Positions 18,750-27,781 of a stretch of 64,000 nucleotides of DNA are shown here, in pieces. The stretch spans positions 992,001 through 1,056,000 of the forward strand of contig NC_018011.1 in assembly GCF_000265365.1 (NCBI RefSeq). The letters are read 5' to 3'. The notes beneath the pieces were generated by a model that was not told the DNA's origin, ran no database searches, and saw only the letters and a program-made list of their open reading frames with translations. Source of the stretch: Alistipes finegoldii DSM 17242 (GTDB taxonomy: Bacteria > Bacteroidota > Bacteroidia > Bacteroidales > Rikenellaceae). The position numbers and the translations under genes are program-made. Each line of letters opens with the position of its first letter. Positions within the stretch are counted from its first letter, which is position 1.

Positions 18750-19892
18750 TCACTCATGGTATCTGCTTTCGTTATCGGCAAAATAGCGGCATACGGCATC
18801 CGTCACACGCTCCACCTCGGCGTCGGTCAGTTCGCTGTCCATCGGAAGCGACAGCACCGCCGCCGGCAGCGCTGCGGCATGGCGCATCGCGGGATCGCAG
18901 ATGCAGGCGTCGCGGTATGCGGGCTGTTCGTACAGGGTTCCGGGATAATAGACCATGGAGGGTATGCCCTCCTTGGCGAGTGCGGCCCGAAGTCCGTCGC
19001 GGCAGGCCGGAGGCACCTTGACGGTGTACTGGTGGTAGACGTGGGTGGCGTAGGGCGTCTCGACCGGGGTCACGACCGGCGTCAGACCGCCCAAACGCTC
19101 CGTGTAGCGCGCTGCCACGCTCCGGCGGGCGGCGATCCATGTGTCGAGGTGCGGCAGCTTGACCCGCAGTACGGCGGCCTGCAGCGTGTCGAGCCGCGAA
19201 TTCATTCCGACCAGCCGGCTGTCGTATTTGGGGAACCAACCGTGACTGCCCAGCGCCCGGATGCGGGCCGCCAGCCCGTCGTCGTCGGTGAACACCGCGC
19301 CGCCGTCGCCGTAACAGCCCAGTACCTTGGAGGGAAAGAACGACGTGCACCCGATCTCCCCGATCGTACCCGCATAACGGCGCGCGCCGTCGGACATGCG
19401 GCATACGGCTCCCAGCGACTGGGCGTTGTCCTCGATCACCTTCAGGCCGTGCTCCTTCGCAACGGCCGTGAGCGCAGCCATATCGCACGGCTGCCCGAAC
19501 AGATGGACGGGGATGACGACACGGGTACGCTCCGACACCAGCCGGGCGACGCTCGCCGGGTCGATATTGAAAGTGCGGGGATCGACGTCGGCGAAGACCG
19601 GAACGCCGCCCAGCAGCAGCACCGTTTCGGCCACGGCCGCGAATGCAAAGGCCGGGACGATGACTTCGTCGCCCCGCTGCAGCCCTACGGCCAGCAGTGA
19701 CAGCAGAAGCGCGTCCGTACCGTTGCCGCAGGCGATGCAGTGCCGCACTTCGAGCCGCCGGGCCAGCTCCTCTTCGAACAGCCCGACCGCAGGACCCTTG
19801 ATGAAGGCGGTCTCGGCAATGACATCGCCGATGGCGCGGTCCACTTCATCGCGGATGCCGAGATACTGCCTATGTAGATCCACCATTTTCAT
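18750..19892 (-). CDS. DegT/DnrJ/EryC1-family sugar aminotransferase
   Basis: 380-residue PLP-dependent aminotransferase of the nucleotide-sugar type, which makes amino sugars for capsule or lipopolysaccharide. Visible features: N-terminal MVDLHRQYLGIRDEVDRAI, GNGTDALLLSLLA (PLP phosphate binding, about residue 55), PVHLFGQPCDM, EDNAQSLGA, and the Schiff-base lysine in FFPSKVLGCYGDGG (about 190). Full length. It begins 21 bp after the oxidoreductase on the same strand, so the two form an operon; oxidoreductase plus DegT pairs are typical of UDP-sugar pathways such as 3-amino-hexuronate synthesis (inference). No glycosyltransferase genes are adjacent. Confidence 0.92.
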   Translation of the reverse strand: MKMVDLHRQYLGIRDEVDRAIGDVIAETAFIKGPAVGLFEEELARRLEVRHCIACGNGTDALLLSLLAVGLQRGDEVIVPAFAFAAVAETVLLLGGVPVFADVDPRTFNIDPASVARLVSERTRVVIPVHLFGQPCDMAALTAVAKEHGLKVIEDNAQSLGAVCRMSDGARRYAGTIGEIGCTSFFPSKVLGCYGDGGAVFTDDDGLAARIRALGSHGWFPKYDSRLVGMNSRLDTLQAAVLRVKLPHLDTWIAARRSVAARYTERLGGLTPVVTPVETPYATHVYHQYTVKVPPACRDGLRAALAKEGIPSMVYYPGTLYEQPAYRDACICDPAMRHAAALPAAVLSLPMDSELTDAEVERVTDAVCRYFADNESRYHE

Positions 19893-19913
19893 CGCTCCCG
19901 TTCTTTTTTCGCA

Positions 19914-20866
19914 TCACCCCTGCAAATTCCGCAGCAGCGGATGATAGTCGCCCGTCAGGCCGACCGCCGCACTCTTCCGCAGCATATCGAGCGTATGGAC
20001 GGCACACGCCGTATCTTCGACCGCAAAACCCCGGCCGGCAAGTATCCGCTCGTAGCTCAACGTGTGGAGGTCCGTAAACCCGTTCGTAAAGTCGAACTCC
20101 TCGCCGTTTATAACAAGATGTCTGTACGGAGACATGGGATTATCGTTCGGCGCAGGACGATGGGCGGCGTTGACGCTCAGAAAATACCTGACGCGGGCTC
20201 TCTTCAACTGCAAAAAGCCGGCCGAACACTCCGGCGACGAATGGTGCAGCACCACCTTCTCGACCGGACCGAATATCCAGTGCAGCATGTCGATAAAATG
20301 GATGCCGATATTGGCCGCCACGCCGCCGCTCTTGCACGGGTCGCCCTTCCACGAAGCGGCATACCAGCTTCCTCTGGGAGTAATGTAGGTAAGGTCTACA
20401 TCATAAATTGTCGGGGGGGGGCGCAGTCGACCATCCGTTTCAGCCGCTCTATTTCCGGATGAAGGCGCAGCTGCAATATGGGGAATACGCGCCTGCCCGC
20501 GGCCCGGCTGCAGGTCTCCATCCTCGACAACTCGTCCGGAGTCAGTGCCAGCGGCTTTTCACAAATCACATCGAGCCCCGCCTCCAATCCCGTTACGGTA
20601 TGGGTGCAATGGAGGTAATTCGGGGTGCAGACCGTCAGAAATTCCGCACGGCCGGCGACCATGCGCCTTCTGAAATCATCCGGATCGGTGGTGAAATAGG
20701 CGCGGGGGAAATACCCGTCGATCATCCCCACGCTGTCGAATACATCGTGCGCCGCCACCAGATCGCACCCAAGCGACCGCATGGCGTTCAAATGTCTCGG
20801 AGCTATGTACCCGGCAACGCCTATGATCGCGAATCTCCGGGATTCGGACGTCTCTACCCCTGTCAT
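19914..20866 (-). pseudogene. Gfo/Idh/MocA oxidoreductase, out of frame at a C9 tract
   Basis: NAD(P)-dependent sugar oxidoreductase split into two frames. The first part (from ATG at 20866) has the Rossmann start RRFAIIGVAGYIAPRHL and the EKP motif (DVICEKPLAL), then runs into a stop after DCAPPRQFMM. The second part, in the next frame, continues YITPRGSWYAASWKGDPCKSGGVAANIGIHFIDML to the natural end. The break is at a run of nine C on the coding strand (G9 on +, 20413-20421). One extra C, or two fewer, joins both halves as CAPPPTIYDVDLTYITPRGSW with nothing lost. It is therefore either a phase-variable gene in the OFF state, a recent mutation, or a sequencing error in the homopolymer. Upstream of and operonic with the DegT aminotransferase. 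Confidence 0.85.
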
Positions 20867-20989
20867 ACCTGTAACGCAAGCTTGATTTTGCCGCAAAAAT
20901 AATACATACAAATATTTTGCGCAAGCCATTCCGCAAATCGGCAACGATCCGCGGCGCAAAATCGCATTAAAAAATACAGAATCCCCTTG

Positions 20990-21016
20990 CTGTTACGGAA
21001 ATAACAGTTATATTTG
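20990..21016 (+). promoter_or_regulatory. Promoter of gcvH
   Basis: Bacteroidota -7 element TATATTTG at 21009-21016 with a TTG-type -33 element about 20 bp upstream; the coding start is 44 bp downstream. Confidence 0.6.
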
Positions 21017-21059
21017 CATCAGAAAAAGCACATTCCAAATTTAAAACAATAACCAGATT

Positions 21060-21437
21060 ATGAACGTACCTGCAAATCTGAAATACTCGAACGACCATGA
21101 GTGGTGCCGTATCGAGGGCGACACGGCCGTTATCGGCATTACCGACTTCGCGCAGAGCCAGCTCGGCGACATCGTTTTCGTAGACGTGCCGACCGTCGGC
21201 GAGACGCTCGCCGCAGGCGAGGTGTTCGGCTCGATCGAAGCCGTGAAGACCGTCAGCGACGCTTTCCTGCCCGTCGGCGGTGAAATCGTCGAATTCAACG
21301 ACGCGGTAGACGCCGACCCCGCAATCGTCAACAAGGACGCTTACGGCGAAGGCTGGATCGTCAAGGTCAAAATGTCCGATCCCGCGGAATACGACGCGCT
21401 GCTGAGCGCCGCGGATTACGAAAAGCTGATCGGCTGA
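21060..21437 (+). CDS. gcvH: Glycine cleavage system H protein
   Basis: 125-residue lipoyl carrier protein that shuttles the aminomethyl group between the P, T and L proteins. The lipoylation lysine sits in GSIEAVKTVSD (about residue 63), preceded by the typical YSNDHEWCRIEGDTAVIGITDFAQSQLGDIVFVD. Full length. It stands alone here with its own promoter and terminator; the other gcv genes are elsewhere. Confidence 0.97.
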   Translation: MNVPANLKYSNDHEWCRIEGDTAVIGITDFAQSQLGDIVFVDVPTVGETLAAGEVFGSIEAVKTVSDAFLPVGGEIVEFNDAVDADPAIVNKDAYGEGWIVKVKMSDPAEYDALLSAADYEKLIG

Positions 21438-21455
21438 TCCCCGCCCCGTTCCAAG

Positions 21456-21478
21456 CCCCTCTTCCGAGAGGGGTTTGC
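21456..21478 (+). terminator. Terminator after gcvH
   Basis: 7-bp stem CCCCTCT (21456-21462) / AGAGGGG (21467-21473), TCCG tetraloop, then TTT. The U-run is short. Confidence 0.65.
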
Positions 21479-21550
21479 TCCATGACAGGGCCGGCCGCGA
21501 ACGACGCCCCGCCGGAAAGAAACGCACAACAAACTTAAATATCAACAGTT

Positions 21551-22492
21551 ATGTCAAAAGTTACAGTAGTAGGTGCAGGTGCCGTAGGCGCAACCTGCGC
21601 GAATGTAATGGCTTGCCGCGAGGTCGCAAGCGAAGTAGTCCTGATCGACATCAAGGAGGGTCTTTCTGAAGGCAAGATGCTGGACATGTACCAGTGCTCG
21701 ACGCTGATGGACTTCGACACCAAACTCGTAGGCGTCACCAACGATTACAAGCAGACCGCCAATTCGGACGTCGTCGTCATCACTTCGGGCATTCCCCGCA
21801 AGCCGGGCATGACCCGCGAAGAGCTGATCGGCACCAACGCCAACATCATGAAGGGCGTAATCGAAAACGTTGTCAAGTACTCGCCGCGCGCCATCATCAT
21901 CGTCGTCGCCAACCCGATGGACACGCTGACCTATCTGGCGCTCAAGGCTTCGGGACTTCCGAAGAACCGCATCATCGGCATGGGCGGCGCGCTCGACTCG
22001 TCGCGCTTCAAGTGCTATCTGGCCAAAGCCACCGGCGCCAACATCAACAACGTTGACGGCATGGTCATCGGCGGCCACGGCGACACGACGATGATTCCGC
22101 TCGTCTCGAAGGCTACCGTAAACGGCGTTCCCGTATCGCAGTTCGCATCGAAGAAGAAGCTCGAAGAGGCCGTAGCCAACACGATGGTGGGCGGCGCCAC
22201 GCTGACCAAGCTCATCGGCACGTCGGCATGGTACGCTCCGGGAGCCGCTTCGGCAATGATGGTGGAGGCGATCCTCAACGACCAGAAAAAGATGATTCCC
22301 TGCTCATGCCTGCTCGAAGGCGAATACGGCCAGTCGGACATCTGCATCGGCGTTCCCGCGATCATCGGCCGCAAGGGCATCGAGAAGATCGTGAAGATCG
22401 ACCTTTCGAAGGAAGAGGCCGAGAAGTTCGCAGCTTCGGCCGACGCGGTCCGCAAGACCAACAACGTGCTCCACGAGATCAAGGCGATCTAG
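21551..22492 (+). CDS. mdh: Malate dehydrogenase
   Basis: 313-residue LDH-type malate dehydrogenase interconverting malate and oxaloacetate with NAD. Rossmann motif VGAGAVGATCANVMA at the N-terminus, NAD-specifying Asp in VVLIDIKEG, substrate-binding Arg in IPRKPGMTREEL, NPMDTLTYLA, and the catalytic His in VIGGHGDTTMIPL (about residue 175). Length and motifs fit the tetrameric LDH-like MDH group. Well supported. Confidence 0.97.
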   Translation: MSKVTVVGAGAVGATCANVMACREVASEVVLIDIKEGLSEGKMLDMYQCSTLMDFDTKLVGVTNDYKQTANSDVVVITSGIPRKPGMTREELIGTNANIMKGVIENVVKYSPRAIIIVVANPMDTLTYLALKASGLPKNRIIGMGGALDSSRFKCYLAKATGANINNVDGMVIGGHGDTTMIPLVSKATVNGVPVSQFASKKKLEEAVANTMVGGATLTKLIGTSAWYAPGAASAMMVEAILNDQKKMIPCSCLLEGEYGQSDICIGVPAIIGRKGIEKIVKIDLSKEEAEKFAASADAVRKTNNVLHEIKAI

Positions 22493-22516
22493 TTCCGCGC
22501 CAAGATATACGGCAAG

Positions 22517-22545
22517 GCCGCCCCGGAATCCGGGGCGGCTTTTTG
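22517..22545 (+). terminator. Terminator after mdh
   Basis: 10-bp GC-rich stem GCCGCCCCGG (22517-22526) / CCGGGGCGGC (22530-22539), AAT loop, followed by TTTTTG. Confidence 0.92.
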
Positions 22546-22650
22546 TTTCCCGGATGAAATTCTCCGCACCCGGCCGGACATTCCGGCGACTTTGCGCAGG
22601 CGTCACAACCGATCCCCCGCAAAACCCGGCACAGGATTCCGGGCCGCGAC

Positions 22651-22720
22651 ACGTATCCGAAACAGTCCGCAAAAACCGCCGCCACACGCATCCGAAACGG
22701 CCCGCAGAGACCGCCGCCAC
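22651..22720. repeat. Tandem 35-bp imperfect repeat
   Basis: Two adjacent 35-bp copies (22651-22685 and 22686-22720), each starting ACG(T/C)ATCCGAAAC and ending CCGCCGCCAC, differing at a handful of positions. Lies between the mdh terminator and the TonB receptor terminator; no coding role seen. Confidence 0.75.
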
Positions 22721-22724
22721 ACGC

Positions 22725-22754
22725 AAAAGGCTGCCCCCGAAAGGGCAGCCTTTT
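22725..22754 (-). terminator. Terminator of the TonB receptor gene
   Basis: Perfect 12-bp stem AAAAGGCTGCCC (22725-22736) / GGGCAGCCTTTT (22743-22754) with a 6-nt loop, 24 bp past the stop codon of the gene on the - strand; symmetrical enough to work in both directions. Confidence 0.9.
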
Positions 22755-22777
22755 ATGCCGGTCGCAGCAGCGCGGAC

Positions 22778-25081
22778 TCAGAAACTGAACTTCGCGCCGA
22801 CGAACCAGCTGCGGGGCAGCGACGGACCGTAGATATAGCCCGAATCGCGGTCGGCGCCCTTGCCGAAATCCTTCTGGTAGGCATTGAAGAGGTTCTGCAC
22901 GCCCCCGTAAAGCTGCAAGGTTATCTCCTTGTAGATACGCAGGTCGTACGACAGGCGGACGTTCATGTCGAAGAACGACGGCGTCAAGACGGCCGCATCC
23001 TGCGCGACGCCCGATCCGGCCATGTGCTGCACGAGCATCGAGCCGGTGCAGGTTCCCGTCAGGTCGGCCGTGAAGTTCCGGACCGGCTTGAACGACGCCG
23101 TGAAGTAGCCGTAGGCGTCGGGGGTGCGGAACATGCGGCGCACGGGCGGCACGTCGGCGTCCTCGCTCCACTGTTCAGGCTCCTTATAGCGGCTCTGCTG
23201 GAGGGTTACGCCCGCCTGCAGTTCGAACCAGCGGGTGAAGATCGCCCGCCCCTCGACGTTGAAGCCGCGCACGGCGGCGCCCGAACCGTTGTAACGCTCC
23301 TTGATCTTGCCTCCGTCGTCCGTATCTTCCAGATCGCGCAGTGCGAAGACGTCGTCGAGAATCGTATAGAACCCCTCGACCAGCAGGTTGGTCTGCACCC
23401 TGCCGAAGTTGTGATAAAGGTCGGCCGAAAGGCTCACGCTGTGCGAACGCTCCTCCTTGAGGTCGTCGGCGAGCCGGATGCGGACCCGCTTGCCGCCCAC
23501 CACGGCGATATGCATGTCCTCGTCGAAGGCCTGCGGCGCCCGATAGCCGCCCGCATAGCTCACGCGCAGGTTCACCGCCTCCGAAGGGTTGAAACGAATA
23601 TTTGCGCGGGGACTGAAAATCACGTGGTCCACCAGATTATGCTTGTCGAAACGTCCGCCGATCAGCAGCGACCATCTCTTCGTTTTCCATTCGTTCTGCA
23701 GGTAGCCGCCCACGATATGCACCGTCTGGGCGGTGGTGATGTCGTAGCCGATCGAACGGTCGTTCAGGTCGTCGTAGCTGTATTCGCTGCCGAGCGTCAG
23801 TTCGGCGGGCATGAAAAGCAGTTTCCGGAACGCATGGACGTACTGTACGCCCGCCGCGACCGTAAGGTCGTGCGTCGTACCGTATGCGTCGGGGTCCTGC
23901 TTGCTGCCGTAGTAGCTCTTGCGGGCCGTATTCTGGAACGACGCATAGGCGTTGAAACGGTTGCGGCGGTCGGCCGACGAGATGTCGAACGAAAGGCTTC
24001 CGCCGTCGATCGAGTGGTCGGTCTGCTCGGCCACCATCACCTCGTGGGGCGGCAGGTCCAGCAGGTCGCCGCCGCGGCGGTATTCGTCGATGTGGTGGTA
24101 CTGCGCCGTGATGCGCGAATAGGCGCCCGTGCGGAAGAACGACCGCATGCCGGCCGACCGGCTGTTGATCAGGGGCAGCTCGGTAAATCCGTCGCCGTCG
24201 TGGTCGTACCCCGAACGGTGGCGGTTCTGAGCGAAGACGCAAAGCCCCGCACGGCCGCTCTCGGTCACGAGCGACGCATTGAGCATCGTGTTGTTGTCGT
24301 AGGAGTTGCTGCCGCCGAGCGAGGTCAGCGTATGCGCCAATTGCGCCGAATTGCGCGAAGGTTCCTTGGTGATGACGTTGATCGTGCCGCCGATGGCCGA
24401 CGAGCCGTACAGCGCCGAACCGCCGCCGCGCAGCACCTCGACCCGCTCGATCATGTTGGCCGGAATCTGCTCCAGTCCGTAGACGCCCGTCAGGGCCGAA
24501 AAGACCGGATGCGAATCGACGAGAATCTGCGAATAATGGCCGTCGAGTCCGTTGATGCGCACCTGCGCGAAGCCGCAGTTCTGGCAGTCGTCCTCGACCC
24601 GCACGCCGGGCTGGAACGAAAGCCCCTGCGCCAGACACGAAGCGTTCGTTTTCTCGAACAGCGCGGCGTCCAGCACGCTCACCAGCGCAGGCGCTTCGCG
24701 CCGCAGCGTGGCCGAGCGGCTGGCCGAGACGACCACTTCGTCCATCGAAATGCCGCTCTGCATCACCTCGAAATTCAGTTCGAGGGTCTGTCCCCGTTCG
24801 AGCGTCACCTTTTTCTCCAGCACGGCGTACCCCAGCGCACGGACTTCGAGCGTCAGCTCGCCTTCGGGCAGGTTTTTCAGAAAATAGTGTCCCGACGCGT
24901 CGGTCGTGGTGCCGAATGCCGTGCCCGTCACGGCGACGGTCGCATAGGGAAGGTGTTCATGGGTTTCACGGTCCACGACGTGGCCGAAAAGATTGGCGTC
25001 GGTGCTCCTCTTCGGCGTCTCCGCGGCCGACGCACCGGCATACAGACACATGAAGAGTGCCGGCAACAGATATTTTTTCAT
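22778..25081 (-). CDS. TonB-dependent outer membrane receptor
   Basis: 767 residues. Signal peptide ending GASAAE; carboxypeptidase-regulatory-like domain (about 28-115, NLFGHVVDRETHEHLPYATVAV); plug domain (about 118-235) with VRINGLDGHYSQILVDSHPVFS and ERVEVLRGGGSALYGSSAIGGTINVIT, the BtuB/FhuA-type signature; then a 22-strand barrel ending in SWFVGAKFSF. It is of the siderophore/cobalamin/heme importer class rather than SusC, so metal chelate or corrinoid uptake is likely. A CQNC pair lies in the plug (about residue 163). The small Cys-rich gene upstream on the same strand could be cotranscribed. Confidence 0.92.
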   Translation of the reverse strand: MKKYLLPALFMCLYAGASAAETPKRSTDANLFGHVVDRETHEHLPYATVAVTGTAFGTTTDASGHYFLKNLPEGELTLEVRALGYAVLEKKVTLERGQTLELNFEVMQSGISMDEVVVSASRSATLRREAPALVSVLDAALFEKTNASCLAQGLSFQPGVRVEDDCQNCGFAQVRINGLDGHYSQILVDSHPVFSALTGVYGLEQIPANMIERVEVLRGGGSALYGSSAIGGTINVITKEPSRNSAQLAHTLTSLGGSNSYDNNTMLNASLVTESGRAGLCVFAQNRHRSGYDHDGDGFTELPLINSRSAGMRSFFRTGAYSRITAQYHHIDEYRRGGDLLDLPPHEVMVAEQTDHSIDGGSLSFDISSADRRNRFNAYASFQNTARKSYYGSKQDPDAYGTTHDLTVAAGVQYVHAFRKLLFMPAELTLGSEYSYDDLNDRSIGYDITTAQTVHIVGGYLQNEWKTKRWSLLIGGRFDKHNLVDHVIFSPRANIRFNPSEAVNLRVSYAGGYRAPQAFDEDMHIAVVGGKRVRIRLADDLKEERSHSVSLSADLYHNFGRVQTNLLVEGFYTILDDVFALRDLEDTDDGGKIKERYNGSGAAVRGFNVEGRAIFTRWFELQAGVTLQQSRYKEPEQWSEDADVPPVRRMFRTPDAYGYFTASFKPVRNFTADLTGTCTGSMLVQHMAGSGVAQDAAVLTPSFFDMNVRLSYDLRIYKEITLQLYGGVQNLFNAYQKDFGKGADRDSGYIYGPSLPRSWFVGAKFSF

Positions 25082-25165
25082 TGCTTATCGGATTGTTTGA
25101 ATGACATACGTAACCCGCCGGACCGCACGGCCCGGCAAAAAACAGGATGGGAAGGGGATTGCGGG

Positions 25166-25498
25166 TTACGCCGCGGGAGGCGCGCGCAGCGAAACGCCCG
25201 GAACCGGCATGCAGCGTCTGCACTGCGTGGCTTCGGGCATCAGAACGCCCAGCATCCCGCAATAGAACGAGTGCGCGGGCTGTACTGCGTCGAGATAGGG
25301 GAAGAAATAGAAGTCGTCGACGATACAGCGTTCCACCACGATCTGATGCGCGCCGTTGTCGGGCATCAGATCGCCGCAGAGCGCGGCGAAATGCGCAGGG
25401 TCCTCCTTGTAGATGTGGACCTTGTGTCCTGCGTACGCTGCGACCAGAATCAGCAGCAGCAGAGCGGCGTATATCCGTTTGGGTGCTTTGCGTATCAT
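25166..25498 (-). CDS. Small membrane-anchored Cys/His protein, unknown function
   Basis: 110 residues from the ATG at 25498 (the frame runs further upstream but this start precedes a good N-terminal transmembrane segment, IYAALLLLILVAAYAG). After the anchor: HKVHIYKEDPAHFAALCGDL, a central CIVDDFYFFPYLD, YCGM and a C-terminal CRRCM. Five Cys plus several His and Met suggest metal or redox chemistry outside the cytoplasm, which fits its place 84 bp upstream of a TonB receptor. I do not recognise a named family; function is open. Confidence 0.65.
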   Translation of the reverse strand: MIRKAPKRIYAALLLLILVAAYAGHKVHIYKEDPAHFAALCGDLMPDNGAHQIVVERCIVDDFYFFPYLDAVQPAHSFYCGMLGVLMPEATQCRRCMPVPGVSLRAPPAA

Positions 25499-25639
25499 CT
25501 TTCTGCTGCCAAAAGTAGCACAAAAAAAGGACCGCACAAAACGGTCCTGCAAAAATACCCACAAACGGGGATGTATGTCGTGTCCTGCACCCGGCCGGGA
25601 GCGGACGATGCGGCGCCGCTGCCCTGCGGGAACGGGCGC

Positions 25640-26116
25640 CTAAATGCTGATGTCGAGGATCTCGAAGTGAATCGTTCCGGCGGGAACCTCCACGTCGACC
25701 CGGTCGCCCTTCTTGTGGCCCAGCAGCGCTTTGGCGATCGGCGTGCCGATGGCCAGCTTGCCCTCGCGCAGGTTGGCTTCGTGCTCGGCGACGATGGTGT
25801 AGACCATCTCCTTCTTGGTGTTGTGATTCAGCAGCGTCACTTTGCTCAGAATCTGCACCTTGCTCTTGTCGATTTTCGACTCGTCGATCACCCGTGCGTT
25901 GGCAAGCGAATCCTCCAGCTTGGCTATACGCATCTCCAGCATACCCTGCGCCTCGCGGGCAGCGTCGTACTCTGCGTTCTCCGAAAGGTCGCCCTTGTCG
26001 CGCGCTTCGGCGATCGCCGCCGAAATTGCAGGACGCTCGACGGAACGCATGTGGTCGAGCTCGTCCCTGAGTTTCTTGTACCCCTCCGCTGTCAGATAGA
26101 TAATCTCTTTTGCCAT
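25640..26116 (-). CDS. greA: Transcription elongation factor GreA
   Basis: Rescues backtracked RNA polymerase by stimulating transcript cleavage. 158 residues from the ATG at 26116 (MAKEIIYLTAEGYKKL); an in-frame ATG 33 bp upstream is less likely. N-terminal coiled coil (about 10-75) with the tip acidic residues in GDLSENAEYDAAREAQ, C-terminal FKBP-like domain with IGTPIAKALLGHKKGDRVDVEVPAG. Usual length. Confidence 0.96.
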   Translation of the reverse strand: MAKEIIYLTAEGYKKLRDELDHMRSVERPAISAAIAEARDKGDLSENAEYDAAREAQGMLEMRIAKLEDSLANARVIDESKIDKSKVQILSKVTLLNHNTKKEMVYTIVAEHEANLREGKLAIGTPIAKALLGHKKGDRVDVEVPAGTIHFEILDISI

Positions 26117-26332
26117 AATTTTATACGAGTCCGACGTATTCAGTTTCATAACACCGCGAAAGATTTCAAAAGCCGGAACCCGTCGAACTCTCTTTAGGCA
26201 TCCGAAAACGCCCGCCCCGCATCTAAAACCTTCCTGAATCCCCCTCCGCAGAGGAGGAGTTTCGAATTAAACATCGTAAAAAAATAAGAATCCTGACCGG
26301 TGAAGGCCAGAACCCTGATTTTCATTATACAG

Positions 26333-26364
26333 CAAAGATAGGAAGTATATTCCGAATTTCCAAA
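26333..26364 (-). promoter_or_regulatory. Promoter for greA
   Basis: On the - strand a TTTG -33 box (26361-26364) and TATCTTTG -7 box (26333-26340) with 20-bp spacing match the Bacteroidota housekeeping consensus. It leaves a leader of about 210 nt before greA. Confidence 0.75.
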
Positions 26365-26411
26365 TCTTTTTTCAACCTGCATGGCACGGAGTATGCCCTC
26401 ACGCACGGGTT

Positions 26412-27746
26412 ATGTATCTGCTGCTTGCAATTCACATCGCATGGACGCTCGGAGCCGTTCCGCTCGTCACCCGACAGAAACGTCTGCCCGCGTCGGCTGC
26501 GGCGTGGCTGGCGCTGATCCTGCTGCTCCCCGTAGCCGGCACGCTGCTCTACGTACTGGCTGGTTACCGGCCGCACCTCCCGGCGGCGGAACGCCGCGCA
26601 TACCGCGGCGACCGTCTCGGACAGATCATCGCACGGGGCTGCGGCACACGCATCACCCGCCACAACAGCGTCGAACTGCTCCACAACGGCAACAACGCCT
26701 TCACGGCGCTGATCGCCTCGCTCCAGCGGGCCGTGCGGTCGATCCACATGGAGTACTACATCATCCGCGACGACCGCATCGGACGCACCATCGCCGAAAT
26801 CCTGATACGCAAAGCCCGTGCGGGACTCGAAGTGCGCGTCATCTACGACGCCGTCGGCTCGTGGCGGCTCAGCCGCACGATGCTGCGCCGCATGCACGAG
26901 GCGGGCGTCGAGACGGCGGCTTTCGAACCGGTGCGTTTCCCGTGGTTCACCACGCGCGTCACCCGCCGCAACCACCGCAAAATAGTCGTTACGGACGGAA
27001 AGGTCGCCTACTTGGGTGGCATAAACATTGCGAAATACTACCTCGACGGAGATTACATGGGCAAGTGGCGCGACGAGCACCTTCGCGTCGAGGGCGACGC
27101 CGTCGCCGACCTGCAGAAGCTCTTCATCGCCGACTGGGCGCGCGTACGCGGCGAGAGTCTCGACATCCGCCGCCATATCGCGCCGCACGACATCCGGCAG
27201 CGGCTGCCGATCCAGCTCGCATGGGCCGAAGAGGGTTCCTCGCGGCTGACCATCGCCGAGGCGTTCGCCGCGGCCATCGTCCGGGCGCAGCGCAGGGTGC
27301 GCATATCCTCGCCCTACTTCCTGCCGCCCGCGATGCTGCTCGACGCGCTGCGGCTGGCGGCCCGGAGCGGCGTGAGGGTGCAGGTGATGATCCCGACGTG
27401 CAGCGACTCGCCGTTCACGGACCTGATATCGGACTCCTACGTCGGAGACCTGCTCGACGCGGGGATCGAACTCTACCGCTACGCCAACGGCTTCCTGCAT
27501 GCCAAACTGCTGATCGTGGACGACGACACGGCCTCGGTCGGCACCGCGAACATGGATTACCGCAGTCTGCTGGACAACCTCGAAGTCACGGCCTTCATCC
27601 GCGACCGGCAGGTCGTCCGGGAGCTGTCCGCCACCTTCGACGGCGATCTGGCCTCGTGCCGGCGGATCGTGCGGGGCGAATGGCGGCCGGCGGCATGGCG
27701 GCGCACGCTGGGCGATGTGCTGCGGCTCGTGTCACCCCTGATGTAA
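26412..27746 (+). CDS. cls: Cardiolipin synthase, phospholipase D family
   Basis: 444 residues, condenses phosphatidylglycerol into cardiolipin at the membrane. Two N-terminal transmembrane helices (about 1-18 and 28-50), then two PLD catalytic motifs: HRKIVVTDG...LGGIN (about residue 185) and HAKLLIVDD...VGTANMD (about 365), each HxKx4D. The NLEVTAF segment after the second motif is typical of Cls. Stands alone; a broken barrel gene follows. Confidence 0.93.
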   Translation: MYLLLAIHIAWTLGAVPLVTRQKRLPASAAAWLALILLLPVAGTLLYVLAGYRPHLPAAERRAYRGDRLGQIIARGCGTRITRHNSVELLHNGNNAFTALIASLQRAVRSIHMEYYIIRDDRIGRTIAEILIRKARAGLEVRVIYDAVGSWRLSRTMLRRMHEAGVETAAFEPVRFPWFTTRVTRRNHRKIVVTDGKVAYLGGINIAKYYLDGDYMGKWRDEHLRVEGDAVADLQKLFIADWARVRGESLDIRRHIAPHDIRQRLPIQLAWAEEGSSRLTIAEAFAAAIVRAQRRVRISSPYFLPPAMLLDALRLAARSGVRVQVMIPTCSDSPFTDLISDSYVGDLLDAGIELYRYANGFLHAKLLIVDDDTASVGTANMDYRSLLDNLEVTAFIRDRQVVRELSATFDGDLASCRRIVRGEWRPAAWRRTLGDVLRLVSPLM

Positions 27747-27781
27747 CCTCCGCAGCAACCTTAAAACCACCTAATATCGGC

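Noticed and set aside
22592..26197. 1201-residue open frame on + across the TonB receptor and greA
   Set aside because: It is antisense to well-supported genes, with low-complexity Arg/His/Val-rich content typical of a shadow frame in GC-rich DNA.
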